Assembly: GCA_019925795.1 (NCBI GenBank)
Contig: CM034305.1
Span: 92,230,433-92,294,432 of the forward strand
DNA length: 64,000 nt
Source: Dendrobium chrysotoxum
Taxonomy: Eukaryota > Streptophyta > Magnoliopsida > Asparagales > Orchidaceae
Direction: 5' to 3'
Numbering within the stretch: the first letter of the stretch is position 1; each line of letters begins with the position of its first letter. Shown piece by piece: positions 12,401 to 27,400 of the stretch. The notes under the pieces were generated by a model, which was not told the origin of the DNA, did not search any database, and saw only the letters and a list, made by a program, of their open reading frames with translations. The translations under genes and the position numbers were made by a program.

Positions 12401-15400
12401 GTTCCACCTCTGCTTGCAATGTATCAGTGTATTACCTTCCATCGCGTGATTATCGATTGTAAAGAGGTTGTAGCATTTACTATCTGTCACCGATCATTAC
12501 TCGCGGCAGTATTATTGTGTATGCAATGAATCCCTCATCATTGCTAATAAACATTTGCATCTGTTGTGATCCTCTCCCTTGTAGGTAGAAGATCCATTAC
12601 GCCTTTGATACATTTGCCATCGTTGCTTGTAGATAGGGCCGATGTATTTCAGCATTGGTAGAAAGAAGGTTGTATCCTTCACAATTCTCTTGCTTCACTT
12701 GTGGGCATACTACATTGATTGCGTATGATTGATATAGATGTCACATGCAGGAACGTCATAGCATTCATTGTATGTTATGCATTATCATTTGTAGGAGGAA
12801 TATAGCTTGCAACCCAAATTGTGTTCCCTTATGTGGCTACACCATTCGCCATTTGTAGATAACATATTTTCTAAGGTTTTTATATGTTTGCTTGCAATTA
12901 AGTCATGCATGAATCCACTAATTATTGCTCGAGTGAGATATATGAATCCTTGCTTGTTCATTTGAATACCAAATCCCTCCACTTGTATGGGACAAATATA
13001 TTTGCTTGCATGTATTTCAGTGTTTGTGAAAACTATTATATATATTTGTGAGATAGATGCCCATTAGCTATTGTTCATAGTAGGTAGACTATTTTCCTTG
13101 CGACTTCTCCACTTTGCTTGTAGATATGTTGCATTCATTGTGTATTGCTCCCTCATCGATTGCAAGCGGGTTGATGAATTTGTTTGTGAATCCCTTGAAA
13201 TTAGCTACAAACCAACCCTCATTTGAATTTCTTATCACTTGCAAACAAATCGATCGTGCAAGTTCTTTGGCCTTGGGGATGGTTTACAACATGTGTAGGG
13301 GCTTAGTATTCAACATTTGTTTGATATCCACATCTCATCGAGCATGAAGATTTTCAACACTTGTGAAAAACTCTATGTTATTGGTTGTAAGCATATCACC
13401 GCATTCTTCATTTGAACATTGCATGCAGGTTGATATTCACTCGAATGCATCCACATGTGTCACCTTGTTATGTTTATTGCATATCAAACCCTTCTAGTGG
13501 CATTTGATTGCATGAGTCTTCATCATCATTTCTGAGTAAATGATGTTTGTAGATTCTATATTCATTGCAAGTCTTCCTTTTCACCACAAGTTCCATATAT
13601 GTTCCTTTGCATTCGTTCAAGTCCCCTGTAGTTAACTTGTAACTCTTTGCCTATGTTCAAATCATTCAAGTTATGGTTCATTTAAGTTAAGTGAGGTTCA
13701 GGTTCATTCAATGCTCAAATCAAGTTTGAGTCCAAGTCCCGCTTGATGTTGTACAGTTCAAGTTCAAAGTACAAGTCCTTGTTGTCAAGTTTATGTCCTT
13801 TGCAATTTGTTCAAATCCGCTGAGTCCTTGCAAGTTCAAATTCCACTTGATGCTGTACAGTTTGAGTTCAATGACCATAAGTGCATACATCAAGTTTAAG
13901 TTTATTTTCAAGTCCAAAGTTATGTCCACTTAATGTATAAATCAAATTCAGCTTGAATTCAAGTTCATTTGTATTTGGTTCAATTTTGAGTTCAAGTCTT
14001 TGTGATTCGTGCAAGTTCAGATTCATTTAGATTTGAATTTACTTAGGTCAATTGCATCAAGTTCACAAGTCCCCTGCATTTAAATAAAATTCTATTTTTT
14101 GTTCAAGTCCTTCTGCGCTTCAGTCTGAATTTCGGCAGCCTCCCAATGTCACCCCGTTTAGGGGAAAACTACAGGAGTCTAGGCCTTCCCACCACGTGCA
14201 ATAAAGACATGTATGGTACATGTCCGTAGACACCGTGGCCATAATCTTCATTCCCACCACGCAACAAAGGCGTGTATGGGGTCTTTGAATGTACCTGTTT
14301 TAAAAGACAGTTAGCTTTCTCCCCGCTCAAGGGTACTTATAAGTAACCCCGCCTCGCCGTAAGCGTCGCATAGGGTTCACATCACACCACGCGCAATAAA
14401 GGTATGTATAGGCGATTTTTCGGTGCGCCACGAATGCCGAAATGGGGCTTTTAGGTGATTACTCGCCTCGTCGTAGGTGTCACACCGGAGCCCCATCCCA
14501 CCACGCGCAATAAAGGCGTATATGGACGGTTTTCCGGTGCGCCGCGAATGACAAAAGTGAGCACTCGGGGTTTTGAGTTTGGGGAAATTATACCTTTGCA
14601 ATGTTGGTGGCGACAACTCGTGGACCGAGGCAAGAGAAGAGTTTTGCATTTTTCTTTCTTTCTTTTATTAATTATAATCAATCATAATTTATTATAATTA
14701 ATTATAACCAATAATTCTTAAATAATTAATCATAATTAACAAAAATAAATTAGTTAATTATAATTAATCTATTAATTATAATTAAATATAATTAATGATA
14801 GTTAAGTATAATTAATTATAATTAATAATAATCAATTATAATTAATAGTTATTTATAATTAATAATAATTAATGAAATTTAACTATAACTAATTATAATT
14901 ACTTATAATTAATAACACTCATATAATTAATTATAATTAAAAATAATTAATTAGTTAATTATAATTAATTTATTAATTAAAATTAATGATATTTAATTAT
15001 CATTAACTATAATTAATAATCATTAACTATAATTAATAGTTAATTATAATTAATAATAATTAATGATATTTAACTAATTAATTATAATTAATTAATCAAT
15101 TATAATTAATTATAATTAATTAGTTAATAAAAAAAACAAAAATAAGCCCTCTGCTCGGCGGATTTACGGGATTTGGCGAAAGAAATATGCGGAATGGAGG
15201 AAGTTACCTTCACTGCGTGCGAGCTCCCGTTCCTGCTTCCGATCAAAATGTCACAGGTTCCGATCCAACAGGAAGGGAAAGTGGTCGAAGGAGCGAAGTC
15301 GGTCGGCCACGAAGGAGCCGAAGTCGTGACTTCCAATTCGACAAGCAAGGGAACATCGTTAGGTGAGCAAAGTCGACCGGTGACGGAGAGGCCGCCGAAG

Positions 15401-18400
15401 GGGAGAAAGTTATCTTTGCTACCTCCGATCTGATTGGAAGGGAACATCGTCGAAGGGGCGAAGTCGATCAACGATGAAGGAGCGAAGGAACGTGCGAAAG
15501 GAAGAGGAGTCAAGAGAGGCAGCCCCGACTCTCTCATTTCTCCGCTATTTAACGTGGTGGGGAGGTCATGCGAACGACGTGCGAGGAGAAGGGTTCAGAG
15601 CTGCCGCGACGTGCAATCTGGCACCGTACAGGTACGAGCGATTTTTTTTTTATTTGATCACAGTAAACGGGTCAACACTAATAGATGCACTATGAGGCAC
15701 ATACTTCTAATTATCAATATTATCATATTAAGTGTTATTTGTGTCAGCATAGTCATATTTAGTGAGTTATTTTATGTTGGTTGTTCTTACTTTTCATTTT
15801 GTCCATAGCCATCAAAAATAGTCATTTATTTAATGTTCACCAAGTTAAAATACTTAAGAGAACTATGATGACTACTATAAATATTAGCCACGTAATAATT
15901 GAAAATGGTTGGCCATGAATTGAATAATAAAGGAGCTTTCACCAGGCATTCCCTCAGGGGATTGATTTCTCCCTCTTGCTCTTACCATAAAGTTCTCTTC
16001 TTTCATTCTACCTCTAATTTCCCTCCCCAGTCCCCATACACATTCAGTACTCTCATCTGCTAAATCTCTCCTCTCTTAACCTTCTCGGTTTTTTCCTTTA
16101 CGCTATATTCTCCTCTTTTCAACAATGAAGATATCAAAACTCCACCAAGTTCTCCATTAACCCGTTCACCATCACAAACTCATTCAAATGCTCAAAGATT
16201 ATAATACATAAGAACAAGATCGCACAGTTTATAAAGAATAATTTTTCTAAATAAATCACTATAATTGACTCCATTGAGTTTATCGACAAAAATAAAGAAA
16301 AAAAGATGCTTAAATATCACCTCTTCTTCGCCTGAGCAAGTTTAGAAGTAAGAGTTGGTTCAGAAGTATTCTTCTGCTGGAAAACAAAAGCAGACATAAT
16401 TGCTACAGCTTCTTCAGGTTCCAGGTCATCGAATTGATTCTCAAACAAGCACTCCGTGCATATCAATTCATCCCCAGAGTTCATCTCACAAGCCACCCGC
16501 CCTTTGATTTGGACAACTAGATCAGAATCAATGCAATGAATTTCTTTCAATACATCGATCTACAAGAAAAAAAAAGATGTATGAGTAACATTTAATAGTC
16601 AAGTAAGCCTTTATCAACAATTAAACACGTTTAAAAAAATGCCAATGGAGTAAAAGGAAGAGCCTATAAGATCTATGTCCTAATCAAACTGATTTACGTA
16701 AAGGGGGCATTGATTTTTTAGGGTTTATTAAGAATCTTGATTTTCAAAACAGCTCATGCTGTTAAATTCAGTTTTGGATTGGTACAACGCACTTAATTTG
16801 ACTCCCACATATTCATTTATAATAGAAAACCATACTCGGCCCTGAAAATCTGGCATCTGTTGCAGTGCTTCATCTGACATTTGGAATTTCAAAGCGTTGA
16901 CTTCTTCCATGAGTTTATTTTGCTCCTTCAGCAACAGAAGGTGCTCTTTCAACTTAATGCATCCATGACACTTGTTCTCAGCCATCTTTTGCAATATTTT
17001 ATTATGCATGTGATAGCTCTCTACAGCAATCATGTCTTTAAGCTTGAGATCTGACACAGCAAAACAAAATGACATTTATAAGCAGCGCATGAAAAAAATC
17101 GAAAAAGAGCAACAAGTTATTCCATTGTACACTGTTAACATATTCATCTGTGTCCTGAGATGACATTGTCGTTTATTATTTGTGAGAAATATGGGAATTA
17201 AATCCCAAGTGCAAAACATGAGATAAAACTCCTATTTTGCAAGAAATAAATTTGGATATTTCTTATTCAGCTTGCTATTATTGTCTTTCATGTTTATGGC
17301 TGATTTTGATTCTTATTCTCCCAGATTTAAGACCTCCATTGTGTTATTGTCGTTGTATAAAACCTGCCCTGACTGTATGAATACAGAAAGTCAGATAATG
17401 TTATACCAATAAAATCATTAAAATAAATAATAACTAAGAAAGTGTGATAAATCAGGTTGTAAGTGATTAATTAATTGCTCAAATTAAATAGATTTATTGA
17501 GTATTTAAAATAATTATGGAGATATTTGAAAGCCCTCATGTCATAAAAATTAAAAAGCAGTAATAGGAGATTAAAGATGAAGAAAACCTCCAACAAAACT
17601 TAATAAGCAAAGTTCACAGTCCATTTTTTTACAATAGAAGGATGAAACAAAGAAACAAACTATCACTATTTATATTCTAAATTTTAATTAAATGAAAAAT
17701 TAAGAAAGTGTTTTCTACACTAATATGTTTTGCAATAGAAAACATGAGTGTTTGCTCAGGAAAGGAGAGATGCGCTGTAGGCATGGGATTCCGCTCTACC
17801 TCGAGGCAGATTGAATTTTGAATTTAACCAGATTTTCCCTGAGGGTAGTATCAGGATTTATTTAGATCTGGATCCTTACTTCCTATGAGCGCAAGCCCTC
17901 ATAATTAATTACCCCTTCTAACGTGTAGAAGAGTACACTCGATTAAGAATGAAACGTATAGTTAGTTGTGCAACAAGTGTAGAAGTGTGCACGTGTTTTA
18001 ACCTAGTTATGGGGGATGAAGGTACACCCGATCCAGATCCCATGGTTTCGTCATTTCGAGTATACTGTAGGTTTCAGTCTACCAACACTAATAACCATTG
18101 ATTATAGTGTCTAGGGAATCTGATTAACAGCCATGAGTTGCCTCCTCTTAGAGATCCCGAGTAAACTAAAGTGGTTAAATGTGGGTTATAGATTGGTTAT
18201 GGTTTGGGGCTCATGTCTATTAGATTGTTCGTTAATTTGTTTAGTTTGGGGCTTAAGGCTCCAATTAGGAGTTGCTCGTATGTTTGGATTTAGGGTCGGG
18301 GCTTACAACTTTCATTGAAAGTAGCCCGCGTAGCGGGTCTTATTGCTTCTCTTGGAAGTAGCTCATATAACGGCTCTTACGGCCTTTATTAGAGGTGGCC

Positions 18401-21400
18401 CATGCATAGGTTAAAAGCGGGTCTTACTGCTTCACTTTGGAAGTAGCCCAAAGGTTTTTGGTACGAGTGGATCTTATGGCTTCGCTTGGAAGTAAGTCCG
18501 TGTAGCGGGTCTTACGGCCTCTATTAAAGGTAGCCCAGGTTATCAGCATTGTTTGTCTTGGGAAAGTTTTCCCCAACACCCTAATTGAGGTGGGACTTAC
18601 AACTTTTATTAAAAATGGCCCAGAGTTTATAAGGGATTAGGGGTTTGGTCACTTTTTTACCTAGGGATTTCCCTAGCGTGTTAGTTAAAGTCGGACTTAC
18701 GACCTCTATTAGAAATTGTTAGATTAACCTCAGATGCCCATCGCTTCACATACTAGATTTGTTTAGTGAAATAGTTACTAGTAGGATTCATTACTTCTAT
18801 TAGAAGCGACCTATAAGTTTAGGTTAGCGAGGACATAACTTTACACATTTCACTATTTTGACACCGTCAGCATCTTATTTTGCTAGCTTTGCTTTAGTAC
18901 TAGCCTGCAATCATTGTTGTTTTGACACTTACTGGCTAGCAGTTATTTTCTTCTCTAGCTTTCAGTACTGTACTTGTTGTCTTGTGCTCATAATAGTGCT
19001 CGTAGCTTTTTTTTTTTACTTTAGTAGTAGCTTTACTCTCTACTTTAACCCTATTGTTTGTTCATCACATGTTTTGCTCTGTTAGCACTAGTTTAGTCTT
19101 TTTATTTAACCTGCACTAACTTTTGTCAATTTGTTTGCAGGTGTTCGTGGCCAGCAGTTTACAGGAGCTGCAGCTTATAGCTGCAGAGACTATAGTTTGC
19201 AGAAGTTTAAAGAGCTCACAGGTAGCTGGCAACTGTCTGTTACAGAGAGCCCAAGGGTGCTTGAGAGTTTGAGAGCTTGTTTGTTTGTTAGAGAGTTGTT
19301 TGGAGAGCTGTACAACGTCAATTAGTATGAACATTGTTATGTATTGCATTTTATTTAATTTTGATTTAATTGTATTAATTAATTAATTTTTTAATTGAAG
19401 TTAAGTTTTAATATAAAATCAATTGCTCGCCTCGTTAATTGTACTTTAAAATTGATTGTATATTTTAAAATTACATAATGATTTAAATTAAGTTGGTTTC
19501 TCAATTAATTTGAGTGTTTGTTTTAAAATTAGTGGATTTTAATTGTTAAATTTCATTTTTAAAGTGGTTAATCAATTTGGTTAATTATGTTTCAATTGAT
19601 TAATAACATTATTTTAAATTAGATTTTTTTGGTTAGTTAAGGCAAATTAGATCATTTAATTATTTTAAAGATGTTAATTAGTTATTTTAACTGTTTAAGT
19701 TAATTAATATCTCAAATTATTTTAATTAATTACTTAATTAACTAATTGATATTTTAATTAGTTAGTTTAACGAATTTTGATTAATTGATCGTCTTAATCA
19801 ATGAATTAAACATTTAATGTTTATTTTAAATTAATTATTAAATTATTAAATTGATTAATTAGTTATTTGGATTGATAAAGTTCTCCGAGCCTTTCTAATT
19901 TCTCAATGCAATTATGGAGCTGAAGCAGTTCTATCACTTGAAGTTGAATTGCCATCACTTCGAGTAGCTATTCGATATGATCTCACTCAAGAACATAACA
20001 CTCGCTTACGAATGGAAGAGCTTGATGCACTGGATGAGATTAGACTCCAAGCCCAGCAAAATCTTGAAATATATCGAGGAAGGATGTCAATATTTTTTGA
20101 TCGATTAGTGCATCCTCGGACATTCCAAGAAGGAGAATTAGTATTGGTGCTGAGAAGATCAATCATCCCGCATCGTAAAATGGGGGGTAAATTTGAGCCC
20201 AATTGAGAAGTTATTGAAAAGGTATATTAAGGAGGAGCCTATCAACTGATTAACTTGTATGGTCAACGACCAATACCTCCAATCAATGGTAGATTTTTGA
20301 AGAAATACTCACATAAACATCTATTCAAGAAATTGTACCTAAAAGTCTCTCATGACACAAGGGGGCATTTTAAATATTTATTTGGGTCGACATCGTGCTT
20401 TGCATCGAGATTCCCAAATAAATATTTAAAATATCAAAAAATAAAATATCTCATCATACAAATATGAAACAAAGATTGGTGATTTCAACGAAGCATGGAT
20501 AATAAGTACAAAAAATGAGGATTTTGTATCCAAAACTCACAAAAAAAGTTTACAAGGTTAAATAAAGAAACTTTTTGATCTAATAACTTCAACAAATTAA
20601 GTTGGAGAAGCATAAATTTTCTATAACTCAAGTCTAGGGCTTAAACAAGTGTATAAGGTCAAACTCAACAAGCCTAAATATGGCCGAGTCGCTGACAGCT
20701 TTCCTTACTCAACAAGCCATAAGAAAGGCCGCAGTAAGAAAGCCCCTATTTTCTAGCTCGATGATAAAAGCCGTCAAATCTCAAGCCCATCTAACTTGAT
20801 AAGTTTAAGCAATTCAGATTCAGAAAAGCTTTATCAATTAACTAATGGATTAAGGTGGAGTTGAAGAGATAAGCCTCAACTGAAGCACACTCAACGTACA
20901 ATATGAATAAGCCATGAAAATCTATAAGAAGAGTCCTCAATCTAATCTTCAAAGAAGCCATTTGGAGAATGGTAGGGCCAACCAGTTTGCAACAAATATG
21001 GTCCACTCTAGACGTGCACCATATTTGTTGGGGGGCATTTTTTGACCTCTATATATGTGGTTTGGTTAATGCAAGCAAAGTAGATGGTGATTGATTATTG
21101 TTAGTAGACAAGATATGGTTCACAATGAAGGGCGGAGTGTCTCGATCGTGATGAAATGATTCAAACTTCGTCTGATTACAAAAAAGATCGCATTGATGCA
21201 CTCATGACATCGACTTTATCAAAGAGGAGTTATTTGTATGCGACTCGATTGAGCAACAAAAAAAAACCTAATTGTTAGTGATCGCAACACAAGCGAAAAC
21301 TATCAAAATGACATCCAATTGTTAAACGGGCTACGTTGATGTGTTTTGAACATCACATTTACATAAAGAGGGATCCCTCGCAATCAAAATTGAGTGAAAG

Positions 21401-24400
21401 CGGACGAAATCAATGGACTACGAGCAGAATTTTGCTCGACGTTGTCAGAATGTTATCCCTTTGCGAAACAGTCTTCTCCATTGCATCCGGAACATCGAAA
21501 ATACCTGGAAATGACTGCAATATTATTTAGACATTTGAGCAAGAAAAAATGCAAAATTGGCACGAGTTACGAGGTGATGACATACAAATTAAAATGTAAA
21601 ATTTGTTGGCGAATGAAGCAAGACGAGCGAATAAAAATTCATCTTATATATATATATATTTCATAAATAAAGTTTATTATTAAAAATCATAAATTTATTT
21701 CATCTTATGTAAATAAAGTTTATTATTTTTATAATAAAGCTGACACTTCCATTATTCCTACCAATGCATTATTCATGCTCTATCATATTGCCATCTACAA
21801 AGCCACAAGCCTTGTGTTAAATAAGCTTATCAAGTTCTGTATACTTACATGTCTCTATGCATGCATTCCACCGCTTTATCCTGTTAAATAAAAAATAAAA
21901 AAATCATAATCTATGCCTCATTCTCTCCAGTACGCAAGCCTAAACCTCTCACGTCCCAGCTCTTCTATTGCAGCCCTCACCTCTCAATCAGCCGACACCA
22001 ATTGCCAACCCGCCTCCCTCTTACTCTCTCATGTTCTTAAGCAGCCTTCACCTCACCACCTTCCCAACTCCACTACACCGTAACTGAATCTCAAGCCCAC
22101 TGCAGCCCTCTCCTCTCCTCTCCTCTACAACAGCTACCTCACCACAGTAAGTCGATGTCCCATCAAACACTCTCACGTGAACCCGAGCCACCTCACGACC
22201 TCATTTTACCATCTCTCTCAAAGCCCAAACCGAGCTCAACAACTCCTCTCCACCTACCTGTTACAGTCTTCATCTCCTCAAACTCTTATAGCCAACTACC
22301 AATTCAATCTCATCTTCTTTCTATTTCCCATACACGTCTATACCATTACTTGAACCGAATTCTCTAACCAACCTCACCACTCTTTTGTTCATACAAAAGC
22401 CACATCTTAATACTCACCAATCCCAACTCCAAACCATCATGGCAGCATACAACAAACTCTCTTAACCTTTCTTTCTCTCTTTATATATATAAATATATAT
22501 CTAAAAAAAATCAGAAAAATAAATATAAAAAATCAGAAAATAAAATTAATAAAAAAAGATTTAGCCTCGTCGCAAATCTCCGCTGTCGTGGTCGTCGTCG
22601 CCTTGCTGGCTCGTCAAGGTATAGCCTTCGTCAAACTCTAAAAACTCAAATTCCATTTTTGGCGCTTGTGGCGCAACGAGCGAACCCCCCATGCACGTTT
22701 TTCTTAGTACAGTGGGAGGGAGCGCGATGCGGTACTTGCAGCGAGGCGGGTAAGCCCTGTGCGCGTTTTTTTTAGCACGACATGATAAAAATTAAGTACT
22801 CGTGTGTGCTTTCATACCGACGGGAAAATTTGCTACCTTCCATGCAGGTATCTTAAAGACTCAAACACGCCTTTTTTGGTGTGATGATATTGAAGACCAC
22901 GGCCGCGGTGTCACCCGACACCGACCATGCACGCCTTTCTTGGCATGGTGGGCAGGCCTAAAACCCCTGTATATGCCCCCTATGCAAGGGAGACGCCGAG
23001 ATGCTGTCAAAATTTTGACTGAAAGAAAAACCTGAAAAAAATATTTTTGGAGAATTATTGAGCATTTTTGGAATAATTTTGGAGAATTATTAAACTTAAA
23101 TTTAAAAGTTAAATAAATAAAAATATATATTCTCCATCAAGAACAAAATCTCATAAATTTTTTTTTAAATCATCTTTATCACCACTCATTTTTAGCTTTA
23201 GAATTATCTTCATAGAATATCTTCTAAAGGAACACAAATTTCACTATAATATGAATGGTGACAAACATTCCTTGTAGAAATTTATATAGAGGGTTTTATG
23301 TCTCATATGTGAAGTCCTTGGAATATTTTTCCAATAAAACCAACCCTATAGCCATGACTTTCCCATATAAAATAAGATTTGCTGTTAACTTTGCATGTTT
23401 CTTACACATCAGCTGTAAAATCCAAAATTGTCGATCGTAAGCGTTGCATGCATTTCGATGTGCCGCAACGAGATTTAAGTGAATTTTTCAAAGTCGCCGG
23501 ATTTCGACGAAATTAATTTTATAAAATTCTACGCAAAATTTCGAGCAAATTGGTATAAAAAATCTATAGTGAATTTCGCTTAATTTGGAAGTTAAAAATC
23601 ATAGAAGTTTCAATATAACTAAAATGCCCTTAATAATATTAAAGTGAAAATAAGTCTTGAGAGGGCAAAGTGGTCCTTTGGCAATCTCCAAACCATCGAA
23701 TAGATTCGGTCCCTTTCATTTCTTCCGCACGCTCCTTCGGCCGAACATGAGAGGCGGACTAGGACGCGACACAAGGCAACGGGTGGCGGCTCCGGAGGCG
23801 GTTTCCGGTGGCCGGACTTGAGGGAAAGTGAAGAGGAAGGCTAAGGTATGATTAGAATTAAGAAATTCCTCTTTTCTCCATGAATTTTTGGAAGAGAAAG
23901 TTTCTAGGGTTTTGCGAAAACTTAGAATTTCTTTGAAAAACTTATAAGGAATGTTAGGGGAAGTGTTTTAATCGTAAAAACGAAGTTTTCTCCAAATAAT
24001 TTTGAGTTTGGAAAGTCAGGATGTTTCCTAAAAGGTTAAAATTTTTGAAAGTGCTTTCATAACTTTTGTTCGTAAGGATCCCAAGAGGGTTTTTCTAAGG
24101 GTGGAAATTAGGTTTTCCTCACAAAATTTTATTTTCATAATTTTATATTAAATAAATCCGAAAATTTGTTTAGGTAATTATTATTTGTGTTTAGGGGAAA
24201 GATTGGAAGGGAATTGAGATGAAATTGGTGACTTTCAATTTTCCAAAATTTTAGTATTTTAATAAATCCAAAAATTTTAAATTAATTTATTTTAATTAAG
24301 CATTGTGAAGGTCTAATATTAATCAATTAATAATTTAAGCAAATTAAGATTGTATAAAGATTAAGAAATCTAAAGTTGATATTGGCTTTATGTGTAATTT

Positions 24401-27400
24401 TAGGTATTGGTTATAAAGAGATGCCTCGAGCATAGGCGATGTCGTTTAAGTTTACTATACTTGTGAGGTAGTTATTCATACCTCTTTTAAATTTATAAGT
24501 TTCTCTTTCATTAAATGTTAAAATTCTACATGCTTACATGCTTTAATGTTTTATACAAGTCATACTGCTATACTGCAATATGTATGTTTCCTTTTAGAGT
24601 CAGTTATGAACATGTACAATTTTGGGAGAACACTTGAGCATGAAACATTATTAGACATTCATGAATGATTTAAATTTTTTTATGTTAAGTATTGAATGAT
24701 TGAATGTGCATGATGATCCAGAATACCAAATGATAAAGGGGTTCTTCGGAGCCAATGGTAAAGGAATGACCAAATTTGACTGTGTATCTGATCAGGACAA
24801 AATACTGGTACTTCCGGGACGGGTGTATAATTATATGATTAGCATTTTATACATTTATGCATTCATGAATAAAAGAAAGCTATGAATAAATAAAAGGTTT
24901 ATGAAGAAAGGAAAAGTTAAGAAAGAAAATGAAATTAAGAAAGAGTTATGGATTCAAATGTTATGCATTCCAAATGTTACATTGTTTAGGCATACTTAAG
25001 ACTTCTCATGTTATTTAAGTCTTGTCATATGAAAAGTTTATTGCATAATGTTCCTTCTTTCCTTGCATTATGAATTTAATTGAGATATTTATTACATGCT
25101 GAGCGTTAGCTCACCCCAGCTTGTGGGAATGTTTTTCAGTAGAGACTGCTAGAGAGTGATGGCTGAAAGACCGATTATCTACCGTCGTAGAGGATCCCAA
25201 GATGACAGGTTTTTATGATTATATTTGTTGTTGTGTCATGGACTACTTTTGTGTTTCTTTGTATATTTTAAGACATGTTATGTTTTTGATGTATTAAAAA
25301 TGTTTGTATTGAAAGTTTAGTGGCTCTTTCTTATATTGTTAATGGATGTTTATTTGAAGTTGATATTAATGATGAAAACAATGTATTAAGTTTTCTTTTA
25401 GTTTTATAATTTACCGTACGACGGTCTGTTCTCGCCCCGTTAATTCGGGCTAGCTGGGCCGGGTCGTAACATCAACTACAATGAATCATACCCAAAGAAT
25501 CAAATCCCCACAGCTTCTTACCTATCAAGTTGCCATGATTATGATCATAATGAGCAAGACAATTCGACAAGCATGTGGCAGCAAATACCAAGCCATTGGA
25601 AGAAGAAAATAAAAAGTGAAAGAAAGGTGAGTTTGATTTCTTTGTCTTTGATGCTTTGGTTAGTTGACTTTGGCTTATGATGTAGCCACCAGTGAGTTTT
25701 CAACATTGGACTTGATATCATCTAAAAAAAATGCAAAAATAAAATCATAAAGACAAATCAACAAGCTAAAAAAAAAAAGCAATTCTCTCTCTCTCTCTAT
25801 AGAGTGCAAATCCCTCTTAGTGTGATATCAAATAAAAAACAGGGGTTGCTTATGATATGAAATGTAGGGCTTTGCATGCCATTACAAGAAGATTCAACAT
25901 AGCAGTTTGGCTTTTGGTTGGAGTTTAGTGATAAAGGGGATTTAATTTGCTATTGAGCAGATCTTTAGTTGTGTTTCTAATTTTATGCAAGATCCTTTTA
26001 TCTAAATGCAAGCTTGGGGAAGAAGATTGAGAAGGAATGACGATGATAATAGATCCTCCAAATGACATTTATGTTTAAGAGAAGTTGAAGCTTCTTAAAC
26101 ATTTGTGTCATGAGAATGTTATTGCCTTGAAGAATATCATGATGCCAGCACAAAACAACTCAAACTCATTATTAATATGCTTGGCACCATAAGTGATAAT
26201 GATATTGAGGTCATGGACAACCTAAAAGCTTTTTTTTTTTTTTTGAAGTCTCTACCATATACTCCGGGAATTCCTCTTAATGCCACTGGATCCGCAACAC
26301 TTTTACAAGTGGACAGAAGGCGTTTTGATGTAGCACGGAAGCGGGGGGGTCAAGATTGGAAGCATTAATTGCCTTCTTTAATGGGAATCTTAAATTGGGA
26401 AAAGATTTAAGGGCCTTTCAAATTTTAAAATTCAAATTAAAGTGGATTGATTGATTGGAGGAATTAATGAGATAGGAGAGAGGGTAAGGGGGCCGGCCAA
26501 GAGAGAGAAGGGAAAAAATTAAGAAATCTGAATTTAAATTCAGATTTCCTAAAAAGAGGGAGGGAATAATTTGAAATTCAAATTATCTTTAATGGGGAAT
26601 AGGGGGGGGGGGGGGGGGGGGGGGCTAATGGGGCTGATTGGGGTTGATTGAGAGCTTTAACGAAGGGGCATTAATTAGAGAGAAGGGGAAAGAGGGGGGC
26701 GGTCATATGGGGAGGGAGGAGAAGTGTCCACATCTATGTATGTGGACCCAAGCAATAAATGTGATTAGAAATTAAATTTGATTTTAATTTTAGATTTGAG
26801 GGGTTTTCCTAAATGAGAGTTGGTTTAATTAGAAAGCTTTTGGAATTCAAGTTATTTTGAATTTGAATTCAAATTCTTTCTAAAAATACAAGAGGTCAAA
26901 TATGAAAAGTGTTGATAGGAGATTTAATTTGGGATATAAGGGAAGGTGATGGGGAGGCTGGCGGCTGGGTCTTGGGTTGGAGGGGCCGACAGCTTAAGGT
27001 GGTGGGGGAGGGTGTAGCCGGCGAGTAGGGGAGGAGATGGGTGGACGGGTTGCCGACTCAAGGAGGAGGAAAGTGATGGGATTTGGCCGTCGGCTTTTGG
27101 AGGGGTGAGGGAGAATCGGCTAGGGGAGGAGGGGGGTTTGAGCGACGGCTAGAAGAAAAAGAAGGGGAGTTAGAGATGAAGATAAGTTTAGGGGAAGAAA
27201 GATAGACCGTGAGCCCGAACACTTCCTGCAGCTGACGGGTGATACGTTGCCCTTCACTAAGGGACTTCAAGCCACAAGCCCGGACCCATCCTGCAGCTGG
27301 TGGAAACTACGATTCCCTCCCATCATAGGGATTCTCATCAAGGCTCTCCCCAAAGAACAAAAGTGCAAAACAAAATTTTATTAAAACTCCATCATACCTA

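Larger units (their letters stand above)
10884..15677 (+). mobile_element. Solo LTR, family Y, copy B (4.8 kb)
   Basis: Starts TGTGGGCTCC and ends GGGTCAACA, flanked by the 5-bp target duplication CTAAT (10879-10883 and 15678-15682). Layout: conserved head 10884-11530; 157-bp tandem pair 11576-11870; degenerate CTTGTAGGTAG-like field 11960-13600; CAAGTTCAAG-rich field 13640-14110; CCACCACGCGCAATAAAGG repeats 14188-14540. The 3' part has an AATTATAATTAA-rich block at 14660-15125 containing TATA-like sequence, then a GC-rich U5-like end with GAAGGAGCGAAGTCG motifs. No polyprotein is present, so this is an unusually long LTR left by recombination between LTRs. Confidence 0.85.

Noticed and set aside
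22155..22367. 70-codon Pro/Ser-rich frame
   Set aside because: Pyrimidine-rich low-complexity DNA in the probable R/U5 part of Y copy D; composition alone explains it.
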